DNA from: Hypericum androsaemum
Lineage: Eukaryota > Streptophyta > Magnoliopsida > Malpighiales > Hypericaceae
Length of the DNA stretch: 64,000 nt
Direction of reading: 5' to 3'
NCBI GenBank assembly: GCA_963995505.1
Contig: OZ023190.1
Coordinates: 682,001 to 746,000, forward strand
This document shows, in pieces, positions 1 through 12,330 of this stretch. Position 1 is the first letter of the stretch, and each line of letters begins with the position of its first letter. Below the pieces are notes generated by a model. That model searched no databases, was not told the origin of the DNA, and was given only the letters and a program-made list of their open reading frames with translations. The translations under genes and the position numbers were made by a program.

Positions 1-3000
1 TTATACTTACATAGGTGATCTCCTATCAGAAATATCCTGCCATACTCCACCTTTATCAAGGTATAGGAATCATTAAAAGCGTAATGCTTAACCTTACCAC
101 ACCTCTGCAGGTTAATACCTGGGCAGCTTCTGAGAATGAGATAGGTTCCAGGTGATTAACTAAACCCTTCATAACTTAGTTGTATCATTGAACCAAGTTT
201 GTGGGATCTCCACTCGTCATGGTTGAGTTACCGCTATGGACGTTCTTTAGTGTGTGGATTTTAATCTCATTCCCCTTACTGCATTGTACATTTGATCTCT
301 ATTGATTCCTTTCGTAAAAGGATCAGCTAAGTTGCCCTTGGACTTTACGTAATTAATGGTGATCACCCCACTAGAAATCAACTGTCTAACGGTATTGTGT
401 CTCCGACGGATATGTCGAGACTTTCTATTGTACATTGTACTTTGTGCTCTCCCGATTGCAGATATGCTATCACAATGTATCAATACGGGAGACACCGGTT
501 TGCTCCAGTACGGAATATCCTCTAGGAAGTTTCTGAGCCATTCAGCTTCTTCCCTAGCTTTGTCTAGTGCTATAAACTCCGACTCCATGGTGGATCGAGC
601 TATGCACGTTGTTTAGAGAATTTCCAAGACACAGCTCCTCCTCCTTTGGTGAATACGTATCCACTCGTAGATTTGGAGTCCTTAGTGTCTGATATCCAGT
701 TTGCGTCACTGTATCCTTCTAATACAGCTGGATATTTAGAATAATGTATGCCATAGTTTATGGTATGTTTTAAATACCGTAAAACTCTTTCCAGCGCTAG
801 CCAGTGATCCTTCTCTGGATTACTTGTAAATCTACTAAGCTTACTAACTGAGTACGCAATATCGGGACGTGTACAGTTTGTTAAATACATCAAGCTCCCG
901 ATAATCTGCGCATACCTCAGTTGAGATACTGGGTCCCCTCGATTCTTGGCTAAGTGTAGATTCAAATCTATTGGAGTCTTAACCGGAGGTTTGTCAAAAG
1001 CTTTAAATTTCTTGAGCACACTTTCCACGTAGTGGGATTGCGTCAAGATAATTTCGTCAGCTTTCTTAGAGATTTTTATTCCTAGTATGACGTCTGCCAG
1101 ACCCATATCTTTCATGTCAAAGTGGTTCTTTAACATGTTCTTAGTTAAGTCATCTACGTAGAGACATACAATTACGTAAGCTTCAGGTGTGCCCTTAATG
1201 TAAACACATTTATCGCACTCATTGATCTTAAATCTATTTGACAGCATTGTCCTGTCAAATTTCTCGTGCCACTGTTTTGGTGCTTGTTTTAGCCCGTATA
1301 GTGACTTGACTAGCCGACACACTTTATGCTCTTGACCAGGAGCCACAAATCTTTCAGGTTGCTCCATGTATATCTCCTCTTCCAGTTCTCCATTTAGGAA
1401 AGCTATTTTTACGTCCATTTGGTGGATCTCGAGGTTATAGAGTGCCGCAACAGCTATGAGTACTCTAATTGATATGATTCTTGTGACCGGTGAATACGTG
1501 TCAAAGAAATCATATCCCTCCTTCTGTTTGAACCCCTTAGCTACCAATCGAGCTTTGTATTTATCGATTGATCCATCAGCTTTGTATTTCCTTTTAAGGA
1601 TCCACCTGCATCCCAAAGGTTTGCAGCCCAGTGGGAGATCCACGATTTTCTACGTGTGGTTTTGCATAATGGATTGTATCTCACTATTGATAGCTTCTTT
1701 CCAGAGAGGAGCATCTGGACTGGACAATACCTCTTGGATTGTCCTGGGTTCATCTTCTAACGCTTAGGTTAGATAATCTGGACCAAAGGATTTGGTTACC
1801 TTCGTCCGTTTACTACATCTAGGTTCATCATCTTCCTGATTTGACCCTTGCGTAGTCTCGTGAGCCCTTTTCTTTGGACTTCCTTCCTTTCTTTCTTTAT
1901 TAGGAAAGCCATTCTCAAAGAACATTGCGTTCCTTGATTCGATGACTATTCCCGCATTTATCTCAGGGTTTTTAGATTTATACACCAAAAATCGATAAGC
2001 ACCACTATTTTGCGCATATCCGATAAAGATGCAATCAATGGTCTTGGGTCCTATTCTCACCTGCTTAGGTTTAGGTACTTCGACCTTTGCTAGGCACCCC
2101 CACACTTTAAGGTGACCGTAGGAAGGCTTCCTTCCTTTCCATAGATCATATGGGGTTTTATCCCTTTTCTTGTGTGACAACTTATTTAGAATGTGGTTAG
2201 CTGAGAGCACAGCTTCCCCCCACATATTCTGGGGTAAGCCCGAGCTAATTAACATAGCGTTCATCATCTCCTTAAGAGTTCAATTTTTGCGTTCAGCTAC
2301 GCCATTCGATTGAGGTGAGTATGGAGTAGTCGTCTGATGAATAATGCCATGTTCTTGACAGAGTTCCTCAAACGGAGCTACATATTCTCCCCCTCGATCA
2401 CTTCGGATCATTTTGATTTTCACGCAAAGTTGATTTTCAACCTCATTCTTATATCTCTTAAAGGCATCAAGAGCTTCGTCTTTGCCCTTTAGGAGATATA
2501 CGTAACAGTATCTCGTGCAGTCATCGATAAACGTGATGAAGTATTTCTTTCCGCCTTTAGTTTGCACGTATTTCATATCGCAAGTGTCCGTATGAATTAA
2601 CTCTAAAAGCGTAGTACTTCTTTCCACCGAATGGAAAGGTACTTTGGTTATTTTAGCCTCCACACATACTTCACATTTATCGGATGGGTTGAACTCTAGA
2701 TTCGGTAATAAATTTAAACTTACTAACTTTCTTAGCGAGTTTAAATTTACATGTCCTAATCTACCATGCCATAAATTAAAGCACTCGGCCAAGTAAGAAG
2801 AAGTGTTAACTTTATTTTCACCGTTAAAGGTGCGATGTACAGTTATTACATTCATCTTAAACAGCCCCTTTTCTAGATAACCCTTTCCTATGAATTGACC
2901 CGCTTTGGTCAGTACAAACTTATCAGCCTCAAATACAAGCTTAAGACCGGCTTTGCTTAACAATGAGCCGGAAACTAAGTTCTTGCAGATGTCTGGGACA

Positions 3001-3245
3001 TGCAGCACATCCTTGAGGGTCAGCTCCTTTTCTGAGGTCAGCTTCAGGACCACCTTACCCAGACCGACGATCTTGGACGTTGCGGAGTTTCCCATGACCT
3101 GTGATCGTGATATAGCTCGAGAACATCTCCTTGTCCGAGCAGAGCAGATGTGGCGGGTAGCTCCTGTGTCTACGAACCACTCTCTCGGATTGTCTACTAG
3201 GTTGGCTTCAAACACCACGGCTGACAGATCCATCTGGGACAAGTC
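1..3245 (-). mobile_element. Ty1/Copia retrotransposon fragment (copy A), degenerate
   Basis: Reading the minus strand, the order is protease ([12 protein letters not shown] near 3160), GAG-pre-integrase ([10 protein letters not shown]), integrase core (HTD, SDRGGEY, AERKN), reverse transcriptase ([20 protein letters not shown]) and RNase H (YSDANWISD, then MESEFIALDKA). PR-INT-RT-RH order is diagnostic of Copia. The frame is broken by a TGA just after AERKN (about 2280), a TAA near 1765, a TAG in place of a Trp codon near 1652, a shortened stretch after YVDD, and a one-base frameshift near 600. The window start cuts off the 3' LTR. On the other side homology stops abruptly at about 3245, so gag and the 5' LTR are missing. 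The copy matches 24689-27933 at every point I compared, breaks included. Confidence 0.95.
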
Positions 3246-4887
3246 TTGAGGGTAGCTAAGTTGACTTGAGGGATCCCAACCTACTATGAGGAAACCCAAC
3301 CTGACCTGAAGGTACCCAAGCTGACTTGAGAGACTTCAATGTGAATTGGGTGAACCCAACCAAGCCTGAGACTAACCTGAGGATACCTTAGCTCTTATAA
3401 AATAAGTTGACATCCAAACAGGCTACCTGATTGACCACGAGCCCTAAGAAATATGACATTTTTGGAATTCAATAATATCAAAATTTACTAAATTTTAATA
3501 ATGTTGAATTCACTATGCTAGAACTCAAAATTTATGATAGATCTTATATATAGTAATTTTTTGAAGCACTTGATATTTAAATACTCACTAAATTAATTAA
3601 TAAACAAATTTAAGACTTTGGCAAAAGGATCAAATTGCCCCTTTTGCTTATACAAGAAGTACAATTAGCACCTTGTACTTGAAATTGAGTAGCATTGCAC
3701 CTTATACATATTTAAATAGGTCAATTTACTCTTTCGAAGTAGTTTTCTGGTGACCGAAAATACATCATATCATTAGTGGCGTACCCATCAACATAGTGGT
3801 GCCATCTCATCTCATTTGCATAATTATGTTAAAAAAAACCCTAGGAATTTGTAAGCCTTTGTTATCTACGTCATTCTTTCTTCCTCCCCTTGAGTCTTGA
3901 CCACTTATCACTCCACCTACGGCGCCTTGCTCTTCCCCTCTCTACCTCTTTCCCCTCACCTCGCTTCGTGTGACATACAAAATCACTAATAAATTACGTG
4001 ACTTGGTGATCTGATTAGGCAGTTATCCAAAAAGAGAAGAAAGCAGATTATTTGGGGAAGAATGTCGAGGCTCCTCTCTCCATCTCTTTTTGTGCCCTAA
4101 TTAAACAGACATATTAATTTGTTTCCTTAATTTGGTTGATCATAAAAAAAATGTATTGGTTGGTCTGATTGTGTGTAGTTGTTCCGATAAATGGAGAAGC
4201 GGTTAGGCTGATCAATGTTTATGTCATTGGACAGCACCAAAAGTGACCTCGAGCCCACGCCTTTCATCGAGCCCAAAACGTTCAAGCCCAACTCTCGCCC
4301 AAACGCACAGCTCCCTTTCTTTTTAACGAAAGAAAGCCACGCTTTCTGACCGTTTGGGGCTAAAACCGTAAATACCAGATCAACTAAAAAGAACAAGTGG
4401 GGAACAGTCAATCCCCGCTCTCCCTTCCTCTATCATCATCCTCTCCGATGTCGCTGGTTTCTCCTCGCGGGAAATTCAGGTGCGACTTAAGTTCTTTCTT
4501 TTACTCGGACTTCTTAATTTTCCGTTTTTATGGTCTGTTCTTGACTATGACCTAATTTTAGATTTGTCAATTGTTTGACTTGGCGTAGATCCATCCAATG
4601 CACCGGTTACTTTGCAGTTCGATTGTTGTCGTCGCTTGTCTGGGACAGTCGGCGGCGGTCGTCTGCCTGAGGCCCGGTCGTTCGCTGGGGAGGGATTGCG
4701 TTGTGGAAGACGAGATTCTAGGTTGAAGCTTATCTAAAGAGTTATTGCAGTCTTTCAAGTCAATTTAACTGTTGACTAAATTATTAACTTACCATAAATA
4801 TCGAGCTGTTGGGAACGTCAACATAGATTATATGTTTATCAAATATCTTAGTTCCAATATGAAGTAATCGATTCGCTAGTTCTCCAG
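3246..4887. other. Non-coding stretch between Copia copy A and TNL-1
   Basis: No gene seen. About 3246-3400 consists of degenerate short-period repeats built on motifs such as acccaacctgacctgaagg and aagctgacttgag. The remainder is AT-rich. About 4470-4885 is related to 11550-11950, which lies in front of a TIR remnant, so it is probably the duplicated 5' region of a TNL gene. A possible 5'-UTR exon ends at gaaattcag|gtgcgac near 4481. Confidence 0.5.
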
Positions 4888-4965
4888 ATGGACGCAACAG
4901 ATTATCTGAAATCAATTACTTATAGCATCCGAATTTCTCTGATTCCTTGTGGGTCGCTTCAATCA

Positions 4966-7900
4966 ATGGCTTCCGATGCTGCTCCAAGGATAAAGCATGA
5001 CGTCTTCATTAGCTTCCGAGGGAAAGACACCCGGAAGAACTTCATCAGCCACCTTCGCGCGGCCATGGAGCGGAACAGTATCGACGCGTTCACGGACAAG
5101 GGGCTCAGGGGTGGTGAGGAGATCTCACCCACGCTCTCCACCAGGATCTCCGAGTCTCAAGTATCGGTGGTGGTCTTCTCCCCGAACTACGCCGACTCGA
5201 GGTGGTGTCTGGATGAACTGGTCACAATCGTGGAGTGCAAAGCTGCCGTAGATCAGACTGTGATACCTGTGTTTCTGCAAGGGTTGCAGCCAACTCATGT
5301 CCGGAAGCAGACCGGCGCTTTCGGGGATGGCTTTGGGCGGCTTATACAGGATGCTCGGTACGCGGATAAAGTGAAGAGTTGGCGGCGAGCTTTGAAGCGA
5401 ACCGCTGATCTCTCAGGCTGGGCTTCCGATCAAATGTAATTCTTCTTCTTCACTGCTCTTCACTTCTATTAGATATGCTTCACTAGGAGTCCAGGCACAT
5501 GTTTTGACTTGTTTAAGTTCATGCAAACTAGAGGCCAGATGATAGTTTCCTTCTTTTATAGTTTTATTATGGACGAAATGTTTCTATTTCTCGGGGTTGG
5601 TTTTTCATTTTGATCGAAACTACCTCGTATCCGTCCACCGACATGTCTTTTTATCAAACACAGATGTGACTACAGAGTGATCTTGAGTCTTAAAGGGTAC
5701 ATAACCGGGATGTCTTGAAACTTGGTATTGGCTTATGATGTGTATGCATAGAATGCTAACCCCATTGATCACATTTAATTCTCTTAATGCGCTTCACTTG
5801 CTTCTCCTTTACTGTCAGTATAACGCGTACAATCTGTGTCTCTGTTCCCTTTGACTAATAGCTACACTTGTTTGCTTTATTAGATCGGAGGAAAAAATTG
5901 TAGAGAAGATCCTCAACCGTGTACAGTCTGTTCTCGATCAAATGTCTTCAGATGATTTGTGGCAGCCGTTTATTGGAATTGAGTGTGTGGACAAAGTTGA
6001 ATCAATCTTGTCCTCGCCAGAGGTGAGATGTCTAGGATTATGGGGATTGCCTGGTTCAGGAAAAACCACACTTGCTGGAAAGATATTTCACCGAATCTCC
6101 AAAAACTTTGATGGTGCATGCTTTATCGAGAATGTTAGAGAATTTGCAGAAAGGCATGAATTAAACCATCTGCGTAGCTCTTTACTCTCCCAGCTTCTTG
6201 AAAAGCATGATCAAGACCAAGGCCCTCCTATCATCTTCCGTGGCGACATCCAGCGGAAGCTAAGAAGAAAAAGGGTTCTTGTCATACTTGATAATGTCAG
6301 TGACATAGGTCAATTACAAGAACTGATAGGGGACTATAACTTCTTCGGTCCAGGAAGTAAGGTGATTGCAACATGCAGAGACCAGCAAGTCCTCAAGAAT
6401 GTATGTGACCAAGTATATGAAGTCAAAGAGTTGAATGAGTATGAATCCCTTCAACTCATTCAGCTTCATATGTTTAAGCAAAGACAACCAACGCCATGTC
6501 AGATGGACTTACTGAAAGAAGCAGTCAAATACACACAAGGCTTGCCATTAGCTCTCGTAGTCTTGGGTCGCAATCTCTTTGACAAAGATATAACCATTTG
6601 GAAGAGCGAGCTTGGAAAACTAAGAAACATCCCGGATTTGCAGATCGTGAAGATTTTGAAGACTAGCTTTGATGGACTAGAAGATACAGAGAAGAGCATA
6701 TTCCTTGATATTGCTTGTGTCATGGAAGGCTGGAATAGACATCGTATTGAAAGTATACTGGATGGTTGTGGATTTTATGCTCTAAGGGGAATTACTCGTC
6801 TTGTTGATAAGGCTCTGATAACCATATCAAACCAACAAGAAATACGGATGCATGACATAATAAAACAGATTGGCCAACATATAGCTTCTCATGAAGGTAT
6901 CAAAGAGACGGGAAGACCTAGAAGGTTATGGAGGAGGAACGAGGAAGTTTCAGATATGCTGACACGAACTCAGGTAACTAAGAATATATCGTACCTAAAA
7001 TTTTATATATCAGTTCAAATTCTCAAGGGTTCTATCTGACACGAGCCAATGTCGAGTTTAAACCAAACTATGCTGCTTTAAAACTCACCGTCTCATTTTA
7101 TTGCTTACTGGCAAGCAACAAGAATCTGTGACTGTGTTGTTGTCAATTCACTGCAACGTATGCATGTAGCTACTTCTTTACAGTCATTATCAATTATCTT
7201 TTCACGTTCATGGTTAGGAGGTAGAAGGGACAAGGAACATAGAAGTCATATCAATGGACCTGTCCACTGCTGCAATTATCAAACTGAGGCCCAAAGTCTT
7301 CATGAAGATGCCAAGACTACGAATCTTGTGTTTTCACCATGCTTTTAACAGAAATAACCAGAGAATTTCCCTTCCGGAGGAACTCAAGTATCTTCCCGAT
7401 GGATTGCGGTACTTGCAATGGGACCACTACCCTTCGCCATCTCTGCCATCACGGTTTAATCCTGGTAATCTTGTTGAACTTCGCATGGTTGGCAGCCACC
7501 TTAGACGACTTTGGATTGATGGAGTTGAGGAGGTAATGCCGGTGTGTAGTGAATGTTTGTTGACTTATCAAATCTATGCTTGCCTTGCCATATTTGCAAC
7601 CATAAACTGAACTCTTTTGCATCCATGTTTTATTAGGCAGTGCAATTAGCTTGTTGATAGGCCAAATCCAATATAATACTAGCACACACTTCACAACTTG
7701 ACAAGGTTGTTTCTGCAATTCCTCTTCTGATTTATGTTTGTAAATGGATAAGCTGGCTAGTTCATTGTATTTTCTGAATTGTTGCAGCCGTGCCTGCCGA
7801 GCTTGAAATATGTCGACCTTTTTGGATCCAAGAACTTGACCACACTTCCTGCCTTCAGAAAAGCATTGAAATTGGAGACACTGCAATTGTCATTTTGTTG

Positions 7901-9440
7901 CAACTTAAGAGGCCTTCCAGATTCAATACAGCATCTAGTGGAACTCAAATATTTATATTTGGACCATGATAGAAATCTTACTGGGATTCCAGAATGCTCA
8001 CAGTTGACAAAGCTGGAGATACTATCCATCCAGAGCTGCTCAAATATCAGAAATCTTCCACTGCTTCCGCCAAATCTGATTCAGTTGCTTCTGAGTAAAA
8101 CAAAGATAAAAGAGTTGCCTCCATCAGTCCAGGCACTGTCTCGACTTCAATTCTTATGGCTGTGGGGCTGTGAAGAGCTAGAGAGTCTACCAAAATTTTG
8201 TGAACTGAAACATCTTAAAAAGCTTAATCTTTTCAGATGCCCGAAACTGCTGACTTATCCAGCGGACTTGAATGATTTCGAGTCCCTCGATGGGCTTTTC
8301 ATGGATGGGAGTCCAATGCACAACTTAATGCCGTCCGTAACACGCCTTAGTTCACTGACCGTATTGAGATGTTATGGGTACAAGGGCGACGCACTACCTT
8401 CTTTGAAAGGTTTAGTGTCTCTCAGGCAACTGGGTTTGCAAGAATGCTATTTGCGGAGCTTACCAGAAGACATCAAGTACCTCACCCATCTCTGGGAAAT
8501 CGACTTGTCCAATAGCAAGCGTCTCAGTTTTATACCCGAGCTTCCACCAAGCCTGCATTACCTAGATGCGTCTGACTGCATATCTCTGCAAAAATATGAC
8601 CACATTTCATTACCACGAGTTGATCTTGGACTTGGTTCACGATCACATTTGCACTTGAAGTTTCTTAACTGCTTTAATTTGGAGCGAGATGCAAGGAACA
8701 ATATCTGGAGTGATTTCTGGTTCAGAATTCTATTCGTTCTGGTACATTCATCTCTCTCTCTCTCTCTCAAATGCAACGACAGATTTGCATATTTTTTGGT
8801 GAATCTCATTCAGAATCTTTTATCACAGGTCCCTCTGGTGGAGCGGCGTACAAATACATATACACTATATTCAAAAACTGAAAGATCAGTTGCGGCATGT
8901 CTTTGCGTCCCGGGAAATGAAGTGCCAGAATTGGTCAAGTACTCCAGGATAGGATCTTCATTACAGGTGAAGGGCAACTGCAGGAGAAGACTGCACCCCC
9001 TTCGATTTATATTCTGTGCAGTTGTAGCTGCACCCCGTGAATTTGCTTCAGGTCTGAGGATGCTCACAATTACCTGCCAGTGCATATCCAAGTCTGGAGA
9101 AACTTTTCATTCACGAGGCCGCTTCAGGTTCCAATCTCTATCTGAAAGAGAGCACACAATCTTATGGTGTGATGGCTTCAGTCCCTCTCAATTCTATTTC
9201 AATGAAGCCATGTTTCGATTTTCTGCTGCGGTAAGTGGTTATAAGGGCAACACTGAAGACTGGGATTTCGAGGGTATGGCAATTTTGAAGTGCGGGGTTA
9301 CTCCAATTGGCAGGAAATTCGGAACCAAGTGGTTACCTGTGATTCAGGATGGTATCTCCCAGGTTGTGGAAGAAAGACTCAGCCCTATAAAGAGATCACA
9401 CAAGAGAAAGCGTGGAAATGGTGACGAGGAACAGCCATAA
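4966..9440 (+). CDS. TNL-1: TIR-NB-ARC-LRR disease-resistance protein, five exons
   Basis: Intracellular immune receptor of the TNL class. Exons by splice sites and phase: 4966-5435, 5884-6973, 7221-7532 (acceptor 7218 also possible), 7788-8741 and 8829-9440, about 1145 residues. Domains: TIR (DVFISFRGKDTR, and SRWCLDEL carrying the family's conserved Glu of the NADase site); NB-ARC with P-loop GLPGSGKTT, kinase-2 VLVILDNVSD, RNBS-B GSKVIATCRDQQ, GLPLAL and MHD (IRMHDI); leucine-rich repeats from about 7300 to 8600; and a C-terminal jelly-roll/Ig-like domain (C-JID) with CVPGNEVPE. I chose the start MASDAAPRIKHDVF rather than the in-frame ATG at 4888 because both other TIR exons here begin at that point. 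Kinase-2 has LDN where TNL-3 has LDD. The last intron (8742-8828) is 87 bases with no in-frame stop, so it reads as coding; the TNL-3 equivalent contains stops, supporting an intron. It is the only full TNL in the window and is likely functional. Confidence 0.9.
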
Positions 9441-10522
9441 AATAAAGACACCGAAGTACAGAAAGACATCAACAGCAAGGAAGAACCATGAAGGCAGGTG
9501 AATCAGCCGTGCAAGTTGTTTTAGGACCAGCCAAGGTTGGGAATGGGAGATCTACCAAGCTCAACCAGCTATTGAAGGTCTGCAGAGACTTGGGATGTTT
9601 CTCGGGGTGAATACGCAGGAGAGACTCTGAAGCCGCAGCTGGCTAAAGGCTAAAGAGAGGTGGAGAATGGTATCATGTGCCCAAACGCGCTCCATGGACA
9701 GAATTGCGAGGATGTGATTTTTAGGACAGATGATAGATTAAGTTGCTTGCAAGCTGTTGTGTGCATTTTCTGTCTTCCTGTACTCTACTGCTGATTTTTT
9801 TTTATTGTACAAAGTAGATTATTACTCCTTTGATGATTAATTAATTACAAGACAGCAAGTCATATCAAAGAATCGCATTTATTATTACGTGATCAATGGT
9901 CGGTTAGTTAGTTTGTGGTAAATGGTGTCCAAGCATTTAGAACCATTTTCCGAAATTTCCTACTGGTTGGAGAATGAATCGTCAACAGTAAGTATTGCAT
10001 GGATTTCTTCTAAAAAAAAAAGTATTGCATGGATTCCAAGTACAACACTCTTTCTCATTCTTCCGCTATTTTGATGGTTCCATAACATTTTCGGCGAGAA
10101 TTTTTACCTAGTATCTATTGTTGCTGTAATACCACGGACAAACGGTAGCGTCCGATTAACAAGACATCCCTTCCAACATTCACAAGTTTCGAACTCCGGA
10201 AAATCAATGACCTTACTTGTCAAGATAAAATTCATAACTTTAAAGGTCACAGCTGCAAGCAAGAAGGGCTTCACCCTTACATGCCACTATAAATTGAAGG
10301 TAGGTGATATCTTGCTTTTTAGAATTGGTACAATGAACAAACAAAACCTTTATATATAAAAGTAAACGGTAATTGATTATATTGGATCAAATAAATCCAA
10401 TCCACCATGTGAGTTGTGCCATGTGGACCTAAGTGTTCTTCCCAGGGCCCGGGCTCTCGCTCCCTCCTCGCACAGGCGGGCTTCCCCTTGCCGACGTCCT
10501 CGATGTCGCCTTTGATCTGAAG
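9441..10522. repeat. TNL-1 3' flank, duplicated near 20.0-20.8 kb
   Basis: No gene. The first roughly 350 bases are the probable TNL-1 3' UTR. From about 9830 (actcctttgatgattaa) the sequence is collinear with 20050-20750, and the part from about 10140 also resembles 12540-12960 and 38760-39170. This is a repeated TNL downstream block present four times in the window. Confidence 0.7.
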
Positions 10523-10874
10523 CAAGGTTTTTAAAAACGATGACCAGTTGAACAGTCAATTGGACCAGATATTTTAAATATTTTTTAGTTTAAAATAATA
10601 AATAGACAAAATAATAAGTTTAAAAATCTATATTCTTGTTATGCTGGCCAATTTTTTTTATCTATGGTCTAATTTTCTTTGTTGATTTAGTGCGTGATCT
10701 GATTTTTTAAAATTTTTTTAGGTTGAGATGGGTAAAATTCGGTCGAATAAGGTAATCTGAGTTAACATATTTGACTAAACTACTTAGTCCGACCAAAATT
10801 TGGGCGATTCGCAAAATTGGCGTTAGTACGTCCAACTGTCTGATTTGCACGTTTTTAAAAACCTTGATCTGAAA
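10515..10874. mobile_element. hAT-type MITE, 344 bp, with target-site duplication
   Basis: The element at 10523-10866 begins caaggtttttaaaaacg and ends with the exact reverse complement (17-bp terminal inverted repeats, CA...TG ends). It is flanked by atctgaag (10515-10522) and atctgaaa (10867-10874), an 8-bp duplication with one change. The three paralogous blocks near 12960, 20750 and 39170 carry the empty site gatctgaagtaccaac. Eight-base duplications and short inverted repeats point to the hAT superfamily. It has no coding capacity. Confidence 0.85.
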
Positions 10875-11540
10875 TACCAACCGGCCGGCCTCCATTCAGG
10901 ATCAGCCAAGTTCTGTCCAGTACCACTACCTGGCCCCAGCACATGTTATAATTACCACATAGTTGGCAAAATCATGTCATGCATGTACTTATAATTTGTA
11001 TATTATATAATGGAGAGTTTTTTCTTGAATGGGTAAATTTCGTTAATAATATACGTAATATACACTAAATGTGTACTAGAATCCCTTCATTAAAAAATTG
11101 CAGTCGTGGACCTCAACTCTACAACAGCAAAATTCAATGAGATGAAAACCAATGCAGGAAAGAGTATCCGACACAGGGGACCTATATGTAATTAGCTATA
11201 TAATGGAGAGAGTTAACGTTATGCATATACGTACTTTAGGTCTTAGGTTGATTGATGTCTAAATTAGTGCATTTAAAAACCAAAGTAAAACTGAACAATA
11301 ATTTGAGAAATGTTAAGTAGAGGTATTTTTGTCATTTCAATAACAAAAATGAAGAATAATAGCGGATGACATCAGCGAAAGATACGAGAAATATAATAAA
11401 CTAAATATAGGAATCTTTATCATCTATTTTGATAATCGAGAAGTTAAATCATAGATTTAACCATATTCGAAGAATCTGATAATAATTTACCCAATATCTA
11501 ATCACCCGAAAGAAATTCTTCGAAAAGATTACATCTTAAA
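10875..11540. other. AT-rich TNL downstream repeat, no gene
   Basis: Continues the duplicated TNL flank. It contains ttaattagctatataatgg and atatacgtacttcaggtctt-type stretches that recur near 13260, 21065 and 39470. No open frame of interest. Confidence 0.5.
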
Positions 11541-11549
11541 TGCAAAAGG

Positions 11550-12330
11550 AGAAATTCAGGTGCGACTTAAGTTCTTTCTTTTACTAGGAGTTCTTAATGT
11601 TCCGTTTTTCAAGTATTGCTTTCCATCTATGGTCTGTTCTTGATACAATGACCTAATTAAAAGATGTCCCAATTCTTTGAGATGGCGTAGATCCATCCAA
11701 TGCACCGGTTAATTTGACAGTTCGATTGTGGTCGGCGGCGGTCGTCTGCCTGAGGTCCTGTCGTTTGCTGGGGAGGGATTGTGTCGTTGATGACGAGGTG
11801 GTAGGTTGAAACTGATAATCTAAAGGGGTATTGTAGTCTTTCAAATTAATTTAACGGTTGACTAATTATTAACTTAACATAAATTGAGCGCTTGGGGAAT
11901 CTCAAGATAGCTTATATATTTTTTAAATATCTTAGTTCGAATATGAAGTAGTTGATTTATTCATATGGACGCAACAGATAGATATATATCCAAGTTTACT
12001 AATAAATTAATTACTTATAGCATCCCAGTTGCTCTGATTCCTTGTAGGTCGCTTCGGAAATATAATATTATCAGTGGCTGCTCCACTGGATAAAGCATAA
12101 CGTCTTCTTCATCAACTTCCGAGGGAAAGACACCCGCAAGAAATTCACCAGCCACCTCCAATGGAACGGGATTGCTTCGTTCACGGACGAAGCAGACCGG
12201 CACTTTCGGGGACGGTTTTGAGAGGCTTATTCAGGATGCTCGGTACGGTACGCGTGTAAGGTGAAGAGTTGGCGGCGAGCTTTGAAGCAAACCGCCGATC
12301 TCTCCGGCTGGGCTTCCGACAAAATGTAAT
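11550..12330 (+). pseudogene. TNL 5' region and TIR exon remnant, internally deleted (copy 1)
   Basis: 11550-11950 matches the TNL-1 upstream region, and about 12072-12330 is a decayed TIR exon. A diverged start and KHNVFFINFRGKDTRKKFTSHLQ are recognisable. The middle of the TIR is then deleted: sequence jumps from FTDE directly to ADRHFRGRF and resumes with VKSWRRALKQ and GWASDKM before the intron-like gtaattg. The WCLDEL motif with the key Glu is gone and the frame is broken. The remnant at about 38.29-38.54 kb has the same deletion, so the two were copied after it occurred. Confidence 0.85.

Noticed and set aside
4888..4965. Upstream in-frame ATG as the TNL-1 start
   Set aside because: The 26 extra residues are absent from the paralogous TIR genes, which begin at the MAS/MAA-PRIKHDVF position; the segment is probably 5' UTR.
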